Shown one piece after another: positions 16,437 through 26,395 of a stretch of DNA of 34,694 nt (within the stretch, counting starts at the first letter, position 1; each line of letters starts with the position of its first letter). Source of the DNA: an uncultured Clostridia bacterium (GTDB lineage Bacteria > Bacillota > Clostridia > Oscillospirales > Acutalibacteraceae); assembly GCA_944380885.1 (NCBI GenBank), contig CALWIZ010000029.1, forward strand, positions 1 to 34,694, in the 5' to 3' direction. The notes under the pieces are model-generated. The model searched no databases and was not told the origin of the DNA. It was given only the letters and a program-made list of their open reading frames with translations. The translations under genes and the position numbers were made by a program.

Positions 16437-17318
16437 TTATTTGTTCTCCTTTCGCCTGAAAAAGCCGAACAGCAGAAATACTATCAAAAGCATCAGAACT
16501 ATAACAACTGTATAAATCCACGACATTACCGTCGAATAGCTGTAATATCCGATCTTATTGTCAAACATTTTCTGAGATATATAAGTATTGACGGAATTGG
16601 TGGAATCGTTCGCAAGCTCGACTATAGTATACAGAGCGCAGACAGCGGCTGTCGGCGCCACATACGGGAGTGTTATTTTCCAGAACTTTTCCCATCCGGA
16701 AGCGCCGTCAATGGATGCCGCCTCATAAAGCTCCGAACTTATGCTCTGTATGCTTATAAGCAAAATCAAAATCTGGACGCCGGAATACCAAAGCACCGTA
16801 ACAAGATTTTCAAGAACGAACATACACGGCGAACGGAATATCTGCGGCAGCGAATCTATGAATGCGAAAAGCGACGGTGTCGCTACCGAAAAATCGACGC
16901 TGTATTTTCCGAGCAGCTCGGAAATCACAGGACCGGACATAATCACTACCGGCATAAAAAACACAGCTCTGAAAAAGGTTCTTCCCTTAAAATTCCGGTT
17001 AAGCATCATCGCAAGGATAAGAGCCACAATAACTATTATTGGCGTAGCATAGGCGATAAATCCGACCGACTCCAGCAGCTTGGGCTTAAATTCGGTATCT
17101 TCATTGAACGCCCGGTCAAAAAACTCAAGGCCGGCGAATTCATAATCCGTACCGTTTACCCCCATAATTATCCGGTTAAAGCTGAAATATCCCGAAAGGA
17201 TGATCGGATACAGCGTAAAAGCCAAAAATCCGATTATCCAAAGGCTCAGGAAGGAAAGGCCTATAAGACTGTTGCGCCGTGCGTTTGTAAGTCCTTTTTT
17301 CTTTATCGCCTCAGTCAC
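16437..17318 (-). CDS. Carbohydrate ABC transporter permease (MalF type)
   Basis: This 293-residue membrane protein has about six transmembrane segments and an EAA loop beginning at residue 199 (EAASIDGASGWEKFW), as in MalF-type subunits of family-1 sugar importers. Translation starts at a GTG (17316-17318) that overlaps the stop codon of the DUF5696-like gene by four bases, indicating coupled translation. It pairs with the MalG-type gene four bases downstream. A solute-binding partner is not adjacent; the two binding proteins lie at the front of the operon, so which one serves this pair is unclear. Confidence 0.92.
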   Translation of the reverse strand: MTEAIKKKGLTNARRNSLIGLSFLSLWIIGFLAFTLYPIILSGYFSFNRIIMGVNGTDYEFAGLEFFDRAFNEDTEFKPKLLESVGFIAYATPIIVIVALILAMMLNRNFKGRTFFRAVFFMPVVIMSGPVISELLGKYSVDFSVATPSLFAFIDSLPQIFRSPCMFVLENLVTVLWYSGVQILILLISIQSISSELYEAASIDGASGWEKFWKITLPYVAPTAAVCALYTIVELANDSTNSVNTYISQKMFDNKIGYYSYSTVMSWIYTVVIVLMLLIVFLLFGFFRRKENK

Positions 17319-19600
17319 GGTTTATTCTCCTTTACGAGATAATTATTGGCACCTACAATGCCGTCCGGCCCCGAAAAATCACTGTTCATATAATTGACCC
17401 ATATTACACAGCCGTTTTCATATTCTGTACGGTAAACGCCCTCGGAAACGACCGTATGGGACACAAGCGCCGTGCCGTCAGTTGCTGCCAGAGCACCGCC
17501 GACCTTATCAAACGCATATATTATACGTTCTTTCCAGTTATCATAATTAAGTGAAAAATAATTTTCCAGCGGCGTATTATAAAGCTCAAAGTTATCGGCC
17601 GCCATAAGCATAAACGAAGGCCATGCCCCGTATTCTATCATCTTCAGCACGCTTGCGTCCGAATAAAAGCCCTGATTTGAATACGGCGCGTAATAATCGA
17701 CGCTGCCCCTCAGGACCATTTGCACAAACGGCACACTGTCGGTCTCATATACATACTGACTGCATGATACCGGAATATTCACGATTCCGGAGGCAAAACG
17801 GAGCAGGTAAAGATTTGTGGAATCCAGCATTATTCCGCTTTTTATGCCGCTCATTGCCGCGGTTATGTTTTCCATCGCCTCTTTGCGGGATGTTTCCTCT
17901 CCTACTGTGTAATCAGAATAGCATATCTCAGCAATATCCTCGCAGAAAATGTCATATCCCGAAAGCTTTTTATTCAGTGCCTCAAGACATTCAGTCAGCA
18001 GTGAATGCCTTATCAGGTATTTATCCGGATACATAAGCGTATTATTCGGCACGGACTGCTTTATAATGTCGGTTGTAGCGTTGAGCGCAGTTTCACGGTT
18101 TATATTTACCTGATCCTCATTTACGTATACCGGACGCAGCGTCAGTGAAAATTTATTTCCGCTGTCCTCTATATACTCTTTAAGACCGCTTATTCCGTTC
18201 TCTCCTCCTACTTTTCTTTCAAAGGAAAAATCATTGTATCCGAAACCGCTGTATCCTCCGGAGGTCCAGCCGGAAAACACCGCATTGTAAGACGTTACCC
18301 CGGACGCAGACAGATCCTTCAGTATTTCCTTAGCCTCTGCTGCATCGGTCAGCCTGACGATGCTGTTTGAAAGCAGCCCTTCCTTGACCTCGGAGCCCAT
18401 TATATTCAAAAACACGGAAGCCTCTGCGCACCCTGCTGCGTTTGCCGGAAGCAGCTTTTCGCTTATCAGCTTTTCCCGATATTTTCTCGCCATACCGGAA
18501 TAATCGGCGTCTTCGCTTTCAAGAAACTTATATGTTATTTCGGCGCCCACATCATTAAGGTTTTCCTGCGGAAGCGATACCGTTTTGCTGTTAGAAACCC
18601 TTTTGTCGTAAAGACGGCGGTAAATAAATGTTGCGTAGGCTCTCGTATATTTTACTGTGGCAGTCTCGGCACCGGCAGGAATCGCACTTATGTGCGAATA
18701 CTCCGCCCCGCCGTCAACAGTTGCCAGAAATGCATTCTGCCCCTCGCCGTGAACCACTCCCCAAACGGGAAATGTCAGGGTATGTTCCTCGGTGGCAAAA
18801 TCGTCTGTTCGGTTTCCGTTAAGATTATTAAGCGAAACTGCAGGCTCTATTGCCGGATCGTTGCCGTAGACATCCCTTTCATAGCCTGAACTGTATTTTC
18901 CGGCTTTCCCGAACCTGATAAGCGCTCCGCTTCCGTCCGGAACCAGCACATATCCCGGAACACTGTCCTCATACACGCTGCCGAAGAAGTTCACAAAGCT
19001 GATTTCGGCAAGCCGGCACGCTCCTGTTTCCTCTATTGAAGCGTCGTCGACCGAAAAAATCAGACTGTCCTCCTCAACTGTCAAAGTGAAATCGAAAGAA
19101 ATTCCGAGTCTTCTTGAACTGACGCTGCATTTTGCCGAATCCTTTCCCCATTTATAATCCGAAGTAAAATTGTTTTCGGAAAGCCCTTCTCCGACAAGTG
19201 AATTTTTTCTGTCAAAATACGTTATATAGCAGACAGAATTTGCCCTCGACTCCCATTTTTTATTAAGTCCGCTTTCACTGTTTTCGTCAACACAGCCCCA
19301 TATGTATCCGGTGCGTTTATCCAAAACCCTTATTGTTTCCTCTTCACTGCTGTAAAAAAGCGAAATCGCGCTGCCGGAAAGCTTCTCCTCATATCCCTCG
19401 GTCGTAAGATAACTGACTGCCCGCCCTGCTTCGACATACTGTGTGTGCCGGTTGGACAGCACCTCGTATTCATATATATTGCCGCTGCCGAAACCGTCAT
19501 TGGCAGAACCGGAGGACGGTCCGGCAGCCGAAGACAATAAAACACAGGCTGAAATCACCGCCGCTGTCAGCCCGGCAGAAATATTCCTACATTTCGACAC
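17315..19600 (-). CDS. DUF5696-like exported protein
   Basis: This 761-residue protein has an N-terminal signal sequence (about 1-27) without a lipobox cysteine, a beta-rich N-terminal half with an ISLFYSSEEETIRVLDKRTG segment, and a C-terminal half that looks like a modified TIM barrel. It resembles the DUF5696 proteins repeatedly found in Firmicutes sugar-transporter operons, none of which I know to be characterised. Its start is GTG (19598-19600), after a GAGGTGG site and inside the end of the preceding gene (14-base overlap), so the two are translationally coupled. Position between two permease pairs suggests an extracellular or membrane-associated role in handling the imported glycan, perhaps as a glycosidase-like enzyme. 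Function is not established. Confidence 0.65.
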   Translation of the reverse strand: MSKCRNISAGLTAAVISACVLLSSAAGPSSGSANDGFGSGNIYEYEVLSNRHTQYVEAGRAVSYLTTEGYEEKLSGSAISLFYSSEEETIRVLDKRTGYIWGCVDENSESGLNKKWESRANSVCYITYFDRKNSLVGEGLSENNFTSDYKWGKDSAKCSVSSRRLGISFDFTLTVEEDSLIFSVDDASIEETGACRLAEISFVNFFGSVYEDSVPGYVLVPDGSGALIRFGKAGKYSSGYERDVYGNDPAIEPAVSLNNLNGNRTDDFATEEHTLTFPVWGVVHGEGQNAFLATVDGGAEYSHISAIPAGAETATVKYTRAYATFIYRRLYDKRVSNSKTVSLPQENLNDVGAEITYKFLESEDADYSGMARKYREKLISEKLLPANAAGCAEASVFLNIMGSEVKEGLLSNSIVRLTDAAEAKEILKDLSASGVTSYNAVFSGWTSGGYSGFGYNDFSFERKVGGENGISGLKEYIEDSGNKFSLTLRPVYVNEDQVNINRETALNATTDIIKQSVPNNTLMYPDKYLIRHSLLTECLEALNKKLSGYDIFCEDIAEICYSDYTVGEETSRKEAMENITAAMSGIKSGIMLDSTNLYLLRFASGIVNIPVSCSQYVYETDSVPFVQMVLRGSVDYYAPYSNQGFYSDASVLKMIEYGAWPSFMLMAADNFELYNTPLENYFSLNYDNWKERIIYAFDKVGGALAATDGTALVSHTVVSEGVYRTEYENGCVIWVNYMNSDFSGPDGIVGANNYLVKENKP

Positions 19601-21650
19601 GGTATGCCACCTCGTTTACAATATCTTTTATAAAAATAACGGTCTGCTGTATAATGAGATAGACAATAACGCAAACAATCACTGCCATAATCATAAAGAA
19701 AAGCGTCAGCAGGATGATTTTCACAGTCTCTTTAACCGTATAATTGTGTATTTCCTTTACCGAGATGCACAAAAGCACCGCAGACCAAGCTACGCCGGCA
19801 GTCCACAGCAGCACCACCACTATGGATTCGTTGAGCGTAAAAACATAGGTGGATATAACCGCCAGAGGCCCCAAAATAAGATACGGTACAAGCGAATATG
19901 CCGTTGCGGTATATACCGCCCTGAAAGTACCCTCTCCCTCGCTTATGGCGCTTACCATAAAATTGCCGGTGACCCACAGAACGGCAGGTACTATGAACAT
20001 TACCGCTACCGAAAGCAGATATGTATTCTCGGCGTCTATCATAGTAAAGGCAAAGCCTCGGCCGAACATATCCAGTATATAAACGGCAAAGGTCAGTATA
20101 TACAAAACCGTAGCGCTTAAAATGCCGCCATGCTGCTTTCTTTTTATATAATAAAACCCGTCAAATGGATTTTTCATCATTTCGGTAAGATAAGAGCACT
20201 GTCTTTTGAAGAGAACGGAAAATCTGCCGCTTTTCTTTTGCCGGGGTCTTATTACACCCCTTTTTCTTAAAAACCTGACAGTATAATACACAGCGGCAAT
20301 AACGGCTAAAGCGATAATCAGATACGGAAGATTTTTCTGAAGCCATATATTCCTGATTTCCCACATACATTCGGAATAGCTTTCCTTGTCTTTTATGATT
20401 TTGAACTGTTCGGCAGCCTCGCTAAAGCGTGACTGCTTGTAAAGAAGCTTGCCGTAGCCCTGATGTGCTATAAAGGACATACCGTTCAGATTGAGCAGCT
20501 CAAGCCAGTCATCTTCGCTGTCCTGATAATCGCCCCTCGAAAGATTGTACAGCGCGGTATGCGTAGTGTCCGCAAAGTCAGTAGGATAAAAAAACTGCAC
20601 CAGCGCCTGTTCCTTATCGAGAACATACAGATTGCCCGCACTGTCGACATCGATTGCAACGGCATTGCCGAAAAGACCGCTTCGCCCGGATGTTGAAAGA
20701 CCCCCGAAAGAGAAAATCACATTCCCCGAACCGTCGTATTCATAAATGATCCCTGTTGAAGTGACGGCGAAGCTTATATCGTTCTTATATGCCGCGATAT
20801 CACAGAAATTATGCTCGCCCTCTATAAGCTCGGAGGATAATATATCGGTGCCTGCCATATTATGATACTTCACCGCATTTTCCGACTGTGAAGCCACCGA
20901 CCAGAGCGTGGTTGCCTCAAGCTGGGTAACGCTGTATACAAGGTCACGGTCCGAAATATCTATATTTGTAATCGGGTTCGGTATGCGGTTGAGCAGAGAA
21001 GACATCTGTTCCTCATTGAACAGCAGCTCCTGAAGCCTGTCTGTAAAGGTCATCTCGGTCTCGTTGGCGGCGAAATAGCCCTGAAACTCACCGTTCTTGT
21101 CAAACTGCATAAGACCTTCATACGAGCCCATCCCGCAGACAAAAATTATCCCGTCTTTAGTGACCGCCACATTGGTCGGAGCATATTGGCTTTTTTCCGA
21201 AAAGAGATAGCTGTCGGGTCTTGAAAGCTTCATAAGTATTTCCCCGCCGTGGGATAATTTATACACAGCCTCCTCTGTTCTATCAGCCACGAATACCGCC
21301 TCATCATTGACAAAAACACCCGTGGGATTTTTAAGAAATCCGCTGCCTATAACGGAAATATCACCGCTGACAGTGTCGTATATGAGTACCCTTCCCGTCT
21401 CCTCTTCATTTATCTTTTCGGTATCGGCTATATAAAGCTTCTGACCGTAAATAAACAAATCGTTCGGAGAGGAAAGCTCTCCGCCGTTCAGGAGAGCGCC
21501 CGACGGCATATAAGCGTCCTGTGTCCTTATCCATTCCTTATTTACCGACTGTGTAAAGGTATAGGCGGTACTTTCGGACGCGGCAGCGTCAAATGTAAAC
21601 AGAGACGCCGATACTGCGGCAAGCAGCAATAAAGCAACTAATTTTTTCAC
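19587..21650 (-). CDS. NHL-repeat, TPR-like and Yip1-like membrane protein
   Basis: This 687-residue protein has a signal peptide (1-24), a beta-propeller region with NHL-type repeats (about 45-345; blocks such as SSPNDLFIYGQKLYIAD and NAVAIDVDSAGNLYVLDK), a short TPR-like helical pair (about 395-425), one transmembrane helix (441-460), a basic cytoplasmic segment and a Yip1-like bundle of about five membrane helices (510-670). The propeller would face outside. It is translated from GTG at 21648-21650, with its AAGGAG site overlapping the stop of the preceding permease gene. Proteins of this kind accompany DUF5696-like proteins in other Firmicutes transporter operons, by recollection. The role is unknown; a transporter-associated scaffold or sensor is inference. 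Confidence 0.7.
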   Translation of the reverse strand: MKKLVALLLLAAVSASLFTFDAAASESTAYTFTQSVNKEWIRTQDAYMPSGALLNGGELSSPNDLFIYGQKLYIADTEKINEEETGRVLIYDTVSGDISVIGSGFLKNPTGVFVNDEAVFVADRTEEAVYKLSHGGEILMKLSRPDSYLFSEKSQYAPTNVAVTKDGIIFVCGMGSYEGLMQFDKNGEFQGYFAANETEMTFTDRLQELLFNEEQMSSLLNRIPNPITNIDISDRDLVYSVTQLEATTLWSVASQSENAVKYHNMAGTDILSSELIEGEHNFCDIAAYKNDISFAVTSTGIIYEYDGSGNVIFSFGGLSTSGRSGLFGNAVAIDVDSAGNLYVLDKEQALVQFFYPTDFADTTHTALYNLSRGDYQDSEDDWLELLNLNGMSFIAHQGYGKLLYKQSRFSEAAEQFKIIKDKESYSECMWEIRNIWLQKNLPYLIIALAVIAAVYYTVRFLRKRGVIRPRQKKSGRFSVLFKRQCSYLTEMMKNPFDGFYYIKRKQHGGILSATVLYILTFAVYILDMFGRGFAFTMIDAENTYLLSVAVMFIVPAVLWVTGNFMVSAISEGEGTFRAVYTATAYSLVPYLILGPLAVISTYVFTLNESIVVVLLWTAGVAWSAVLLCISVKEIHNYTVKETVKIILLTLFFMIMAVIVCVIVYLIIQQTVIFIKDIVNEVAYRVEM

Positions 21651-21660
21651 AAACCGCTCC

Positions 21661-22551
21661 TTACTTGATACCCGAATGTACCATTGAATTCATAACACGT
21701 GACTGAAGGAATATGAACAGCAGCAGATTAGGCAGAAACATTATAAGCGTAGCCGCGGCCGATACGCCCGCGCCCGCAACAACATTGCCCGACTGATTGC
21801 TCAGTGTGCTGACATAAAAAGCGAAATTCTTTATTGAATCGTCGTTAATATAAAAGGTAGAAGCCTCCACGGAATTCCATGCCGTCTGAAAAGTGATTAT
21901 AGCGACAGTGGACAGCGGAGATCTTATGAGCGGGAAGATTATTCTGCGCATTATGGTGAAATCTCCCGCGCCGTCTATAACCGCCGCCTCTATAAGTGCG
22001 TCCGGTATCTGATCTATGAACTGTTTAAGCAAAAACACACAGGTAGGCGCGGCCAGCAGCGGAATTATGTTGCTCCAGAAGCTGTCGCTGAGTCCGGTAT
22101 AAACTATAACAAAATAACGCGGTATCTGGACGGCGACCGGCACAAACATTAGCGCTGTCTGGTTGATTTTGAAAAGCGTGCTTCTGAGTTTGAACCTTTT
22201 TTTAGAAAGAGCAAAGCCTGCGCTCGCTGAAAAAACAATAGTCAGAAACACTGTAAGAAATGTGGAAACTATGCTGTTTATAAGATACCTGCTCATAGGG
22301 ATATTGGTCTGGCTCGTCAGACTGAACAGATCCGAAAAATTCTGCAACGTAGGATTTTTCACGTAAAATCTCGGAGGATACGCAAAAAGCTCGTCGATAG
22401 GCTTAAAGGCATTCATTATGATGAAAACTATCGGCAATGCCATTACCACGCAGATAGGAACCATATACGCAAGTATCTTGAGCTGACCGGTATGAAAATG
22501 CGTGGGATTAAGACCGTTTTCGGTAATGCGGTTCTTAAATATTCTTTTCAC
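21661..22551 (-). CDS. Carbohydrate ABC transporter permease (MalG type)
   Basis: This 296-residue protein has six predicted transmembrane segments and an EAA loop starting at residue 188 (IEAAVIDGAGDFTIM), typical of MalG-type sugar importer subunits. The start is GTG at 22549-22551, preceded by GGAGG at a spacing of eight bases; there is no better ATG. It forms the first permease pair with the gene 15 bases upstream, and the large solute-binding fusion protein encoded just before that pair is the likely partner. The ATPase is not encoded here. Confidence 0.92.
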   Translation of the reverse strand: MKRIFKNRITENGLNPTHFHTGQLKILAYMVPICVVMALPIVFIIMNAFKPIDELFAYPPRFYVKNPTLQNFSDLFSLTSQTNIPMSRYLINSIVSTFLTVFLTIVFSASAGFALSKKRFKLRSTLFKINQTALMFVPVAVQIPRYFVIVYTGLSDSFWSNIIPLLAAPTCVFLLKQFIDQIPDALIEAAVIDGAGDFTIMRRIIFPLIRSPLSTVAIITFQTAWNSVEASTFYINDDSIKNFAFYVSTLSNQSGNVVAGAGVSAAATLIMFLPNLLLFIFLQSRVMNSMVHSGIK

Positions 22552-22566
22552 CCTGTATCCCTCCGT

Positions 22567-23469
22567 TCAGTCTTTTTCGGCAAACAGCTTGTTTGCCCCG
22601 GCCGACATAAACTTTATAAAGATAAGCAGTACGACCGATACAGCCGCCGCGTAGCCCATTTCATATCTTATAAACCCGTAATCCTCTATATGAGTGCCGA
22701 TAAGCTGTCCCGCATAGTTAGGCGTCGGGTTGGAGCCTGACAGCGCGACGCCGACTCCGCTGGTCTGAAAGGTATTTACGATAGTCATTACCGCGCCGAA
22801 CAGCATCTGCGGCATAATCGACGGAATAGTAACATAAATAATTTCCTGCCAGCGGTTTTTCACACCGTCTACGCGCGCCGCCTCGTACAGCTCCTTATTT
22901 ACATTGGTTATGCCTGAAAAAATCGAAAGAAAGCCGACTCCCATACTGCTCCAGAGCGCCACTATAATCATAACGGGCAGCAGCCATTCGGAGGACTGAA
23001 GCCATTTTATCGGTTCCGAAATGATTCCCCAGTCCATAAGCAGATAATTAAGATACCCTGTTTCGCTTCCGTCAAAAACAACCGTCCAGATCTTGCTTAT
23101 AAGTATGCCTCCGGTCATTGACGGAGAATAAATAATTATTGTCATTACGGTTCTTACCCTGTGAGTAAGCTGTGAAAGCGACCACGCCAGGAAAAACGAC
23201 AAAATATAGCCTCCCGCGCCGACAAAGCAGGCGTATGCTATAGTGTTGGGCAACACATACTGCAAAAACGTAGTATCGGAAGTAAATAAATCTATATAAT
23301 TTCTCAGACCGACAAACGACGGCGGCTCGATTGTGTTGAAATATGTAAAGGACAGCAGAATGGCCGCACTGACAGGAATTATAATGAAAATAATAAATAT
23401 CACCGCATACGGCGTAAGCAGCAGCCATGGCGGCTGTTTGATTTTCCGAATTTTATTGTTTTTTCTCAT
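22567..23469 (-). CDS. Carbohydrate ABC transporter permease (MalF type)
   Basis: This 300-residue membrane protein has a basic N-terminus, about six transmembrane segments and an EAA loop beginning at residue 196 (EAARVDGVKNRWQ). It belongs to the MalF-type subunits of sugar importers. Its 5' end overlaps the 3' end of the solute-binding fusion gene by 17 bases, so translation is probably coupled, and the two products most likely work together with the MalG-type subunit encoded next. Confidence 0.92.
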   Translation of the reverse strand: MRKNNKIRKIKQPPWLLLTPYAVIFIIFIIIPVSAAILLSFTYFNTIEPPSFVGLRNYIDLFTSDTTFLQYVLPNTIAYACFVGAGGYILSFFLAWSLSQLTHRVRTVMTIIIYSPSMTGGILISKIWTVVFDGSETGYLNYLLMDWGIISEPIKWLQSSEWLLPVMIIVALWSSMGVGFLSIFSGITNVNKELYEAARVDGVKNRWQEIIYVTIPSIMPQMLFGAVMTIVNTFQTSGVGVALSGSNPTPNYAGQLIGTHIEDYGFIRYEMGYAAAVSVVLLIFIKFMSAGANKLFAEKD

Positions 23470-26365
23470 TCTCTGCTCCGTTCGATAATTTAGCCTGTAT
23501 ATCTTCGATTACTTTAACGGGATAATTTCTGTTCAGATTCCCGTCACTGTCGCAGAAGCCGAATTCCTTCAGCTTTCTTACTATTTCCCTGTCTGAAAGT
23601 AGAGTGGATTTTTCAAGCGCCTCTATGACGGTGTCACCGTTTACGACAACATTCGTATATGCGTTGCTTATTTCCCGCTCGACAATATAGCTTGCCGGAT
23701 GCTGAACAATCTCTTTCTGATTTTCCCAGGCGATTTTAATTATTTGTTTGTGGCTTTCAGGGTATGAACCTTCCTCAAACGCCTTGAGATTCGCCGTATT
23801 CCACCTGTATTCCGTACCGTATGAAAGCTCCATCGTCGAAGCAAAATTTTCCTGAGTCTGCTCAGACAGCCACCACTTTAAAAATTTCCATGCCTCGTCC
23901 GGCTTTTGGGTATCTGCAAATATCATACAGGCAGTCTGTGCCGAATTCATACTTCTGATAACGCTGCCGTCCGAAGCCTTAACGCCCGGTGCCGGAGCTA
24001 TATCCCACAGACCCGCAATTTCCGGAGCAGCCGCGGTAAGCTGGACATACACCGATACTCCGCCGAGTCCCAGCGGCGTGGTGCCGTTTCTGAAGGAATT
24101 ATAAAAATTCGGCACATAGTCATCAACGGCATAGACCCTGAATAATTCTGTCATTTCCTCAAAGCCCTTAACGGTATTCTCATCAAGGAAAGCTGCTCCA
24201 GCGCCGTTTTCCGCGTAAAATTCCCCGCCGTTCTGGTATATGTAAGGACTGGTTGTAGCGAAAGATTTGAAGCCTATTACATTTGCTATCGGCAGGCTGA
24301 AATTTTTGTTGTATCTTAAAAGAGTGGGCATTATCTCCTTGACGTCATCCCAGGTATCGGGCACGGAAATGCCGAGAGCTTCAAGAATATCCTTCCTGTA
24401 AAAAAGCACGTTATAGTCCTGCGTTTCCGCGGCGCCGTAAATCCCGCCGTCATAATAGCAGGGCACAAGACCCTCGATATTGTACTGGCTGTTATAAAAC
24501 TGCAGAAAATCCTCGTAATCACAGAGATTTTTCGCGGCGCCTCTGAGCGCAAATTTAAAGGGAGTCCCTATCGCTGCCCCTATAACGACGTCCGGCGCCG
24601 TACCCGCCGCAGATGCCAGAACAAGCTTCTGTTCGTTCGGCATTATGGATATATCCACTTTCAAATCATTCAAATCCTCCGCGGAATCCACCATGCCCTG
24701 AAGCACCTGCACATATATCGACGAACGCGACATCCAAACCTCCATGTCGCCGTCATTTTTCTCCGTTACGGTATTCTGCTGCGCTTCCGAAGTAAGTGAA
24801 AACAAAAGCTTCTGAACCGAATTTTTGATTTTTGTCGTAAACGGATATCCTGTATCTTTGAATCCGCTGACTGATGCCTTGACGCAGAACTCATCGATTC
24901 CGAGGCTCAGATTCGTAAGCGACGCCGTAACATCTCTTATATATTTGACCGCAGAATTGTCGCCTGTATTAAACAGCTCAAGATTGTTGGGTATTTTCCG
25001 CGGCGATTTAAGCAGCTTTTTCAATACCTCCGCGGCGGTCTTGAGACTGTCGGCATAAACCGGTTCTTCGCCTTCAAGCTCCTCAAGCTCGCCGTAAATA
25101 CCGTTTATTCTTTCTATATAACCCTTTATATCGCTTACAGCGTCGGGAAGGTATGCGTCTATGTCCCAGGTGCGGTTTTTATCCGATACACCCGCAGTTA
25201 TCTTGGAAATGTCCGTTCCAAGCTCATTCATTTCCTCTGTAAGCGCCAGTATACTGTCGTAAATTTCCGCCGCCTTCTCGGAAAGTCTGGCGGTAAGAGC
25301 TATTGTATGGCGGCCGGCTGTAAGATAAAACCTGTAATTCTCTCTGCCGTCGGACAAAAACTCATATGTAAAGGTATTATTGTCGGTCTGCTCAAAAGCG
25401 TATTCCTCCAGCTCCGCAAACGGAACGGCACCGTCAATTTCTATGCGCCGGCAGACCTTTTTGCTTGAAGCGGAATTCTGACAGAAATTCAGGCCTATTT
25501 CATACCAGCCGCTGTTTTCAACTTCAAATTCCCATATAACCTTCTGTCCGGCAGAAGCGAATGAAGCTCCGTCAAGATTATTTATAAGCCTTTTATATGT
25601 ATTGTAAGGAGTAAGCGCGATGTTGTTTATGTTTGAGCTTCTGATGTATGAATCCGACTTTATAGAAAAATTCTCGCCCTGAAACCTTACCTGACCGTCC
25701 GCGTTATCCTCGGCGTCTGAGTATTCTTTCAGATATTCTTCGTATGTCACCGCGTCTTTACTGCTGTAAAAAATTATCTCACTTACCGTAACGGTCTGCG
25801 TATCATTTCTTATTTCAAACTTCCCGTTTGCAGCCGTAAAGCTCAGCTCATCGAGATTCACGTCTCTTTTATCAAGCAGCGGATTGAATACCGTATCGGT
25901 ACACGGTATCTGATAATTTGCGATCTCATTGCCGTAACGGTCGGCGGAATAGCGCTCATTGCCGGTTTCATCCTTCCAAACGATCGGCAGATAAGCGCTG
26001 TATTCCTCTGTTCCGCTTTTGAGAGTGAACAATGTATCGGTCGGCTTGGCCTCATTTACCGAATAGAGAAAACCTATATAATATTCCCCCTGCATCCTGC
26101 CGGGTTCTTCAAAGGTCAGGACATCATTCAGCTCAAATTCAAACTCTCCGCTTACCGGACTGCCGTTAAGAAGAATGTTTTCCGCCTTGGCTCCGTCGCT
26201 GTATATTTCGGGAGCAATCCAACTGGCTGCCGACAATCCGGTAATATAGTCGGCATCTGCCCTGGTCTTGTCGGCTGAAGGCGCCGCCGCGACCGCAATA
26301 CCGAAAATGAAAATTATTACTAAAAGCAGCGCAGCAGCCGTTTTGCGTTTCAAGACCTTTTTCAT
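23453..26365 (-). CDS. Solute-binding protein fused to an N-terminal carbohydrate-binding-like region
   Basis: This 970-residue protein is about twice the usual length of a family-1 sugar-binding protein. An N-terminal hydrophobic segment (9-28) acts as signal or membrane anchor; there is no lipobox cysteine. A beta-rich region (about 60-205) and a second beta-sandwich (about 226-365; FQGENFSIKSDSYIRSSN, then GWYEIGLNF, then TAGRHTIALTA) resemble CBM6/CBM35-like domains. A helical stretch (365-500) leads into a solute-binding domain (about 535-950) with APDVVIG, YNVLFYRKDILEALGI and PDEAWKFLKWW blocks. The region 365-500 may act as a spacer. It directly precedes the first permease pair. The gene begins 30 bases after the lipoprotein binding protein. 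Architecture suggests capture of a polymer or long oligosaccharide before delivery. Confidence 0.8.
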   Translation of the reverse strand: MKKVLKRKTAAALLLVIIFIFGIAVAAAPSADKTRADADYITGLSAASWIAPEIYSDGAKAENILLNGSPVSGEFEFELNDVLTFEEPGRMQGEYYIGFLYSVNEAKPTDTLFTLKSGTEEYSAYLPIVWKDETGNERYSADRYGNEIANYQIPCTDTVFNPLLDKRDVNLDELSFTAANGKFEIRNDTQTVTVSEIIFYSSKDAVTYEEYLKEYSDAEDNADGQVRFQGENFSIKSDSYIRSSNINNIALTPYNTYKRLINNLDGASFASAGQKVIWEFEVENSGWYEIGLNFCQNSASSKKVCRRIEIDGAVPFAELEEYAFEQTDNNTFTYEFLSDGRENYRFYLTAGRHTIALTARLSEKAAEIYDSILALTEEMNELGTDISKITAGVSDKNRTWDIDAYLPDAVSDIKGYIERINGIYGELEELEGEEPVYADSLKTAAEVLKKLLKSPRKIPNNLELFNTGDNSAVKYIRDVTASLTNLSLGIDEFCVKASVSGFKDTGYPFTTKIKNSVQKLLFSLTSEAQQNTVTEKNDGDMEVWMSRSSIYVQVLQGMVDSAEDLNDLKVDISIMPNEQKLVLASAAGTAPDVVIGAAIGTPFKFALRGAAKNLCDYEDFLQFYNSQYNIEGLVPCYYDGGIYGAAETQDYNVLFYRKDILEALGISVPDTWDDVKEIMPTLLRYNKNFSLPIANVIGFKSFATTSPYIYQNGGEFYAENGAGAAFLDENTVKGFEEMTELFRVYAVDDYVPNFYNSFRNGTTPLGLGGVSVYVQLTAAAPEIAGLWDIAPAPGVKASDGSVIRSMNSAQTACMIFADTQKPDEAWKFLKWWLSEQTQENFASTMELSYGTEYRWNTANLKAFEEGSYPESHKQIIKIAWENQKEIVQHPASYIVEREISNAYTNVVVNGDTVIEALEKSTLLSDREIVRKLKEFGFCDSDGNLNRNYPVKVIEDIQAKLSNGAENEKKQ

Positions 26366-26395
26366 AAATAAAGCAGCCTCCGTTTTATCGCCTGA

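Noticed and set aside
16386..17342. A 318-codon open frame on the plus strand opposite the MalF-type permease gene
   Set aside because: The opposite strand encodes a clear permease with an EAA loop. The plus-strand frame is rich in Arg, Lys, Tyr and His without any domain, as expected for an antisense shadow.
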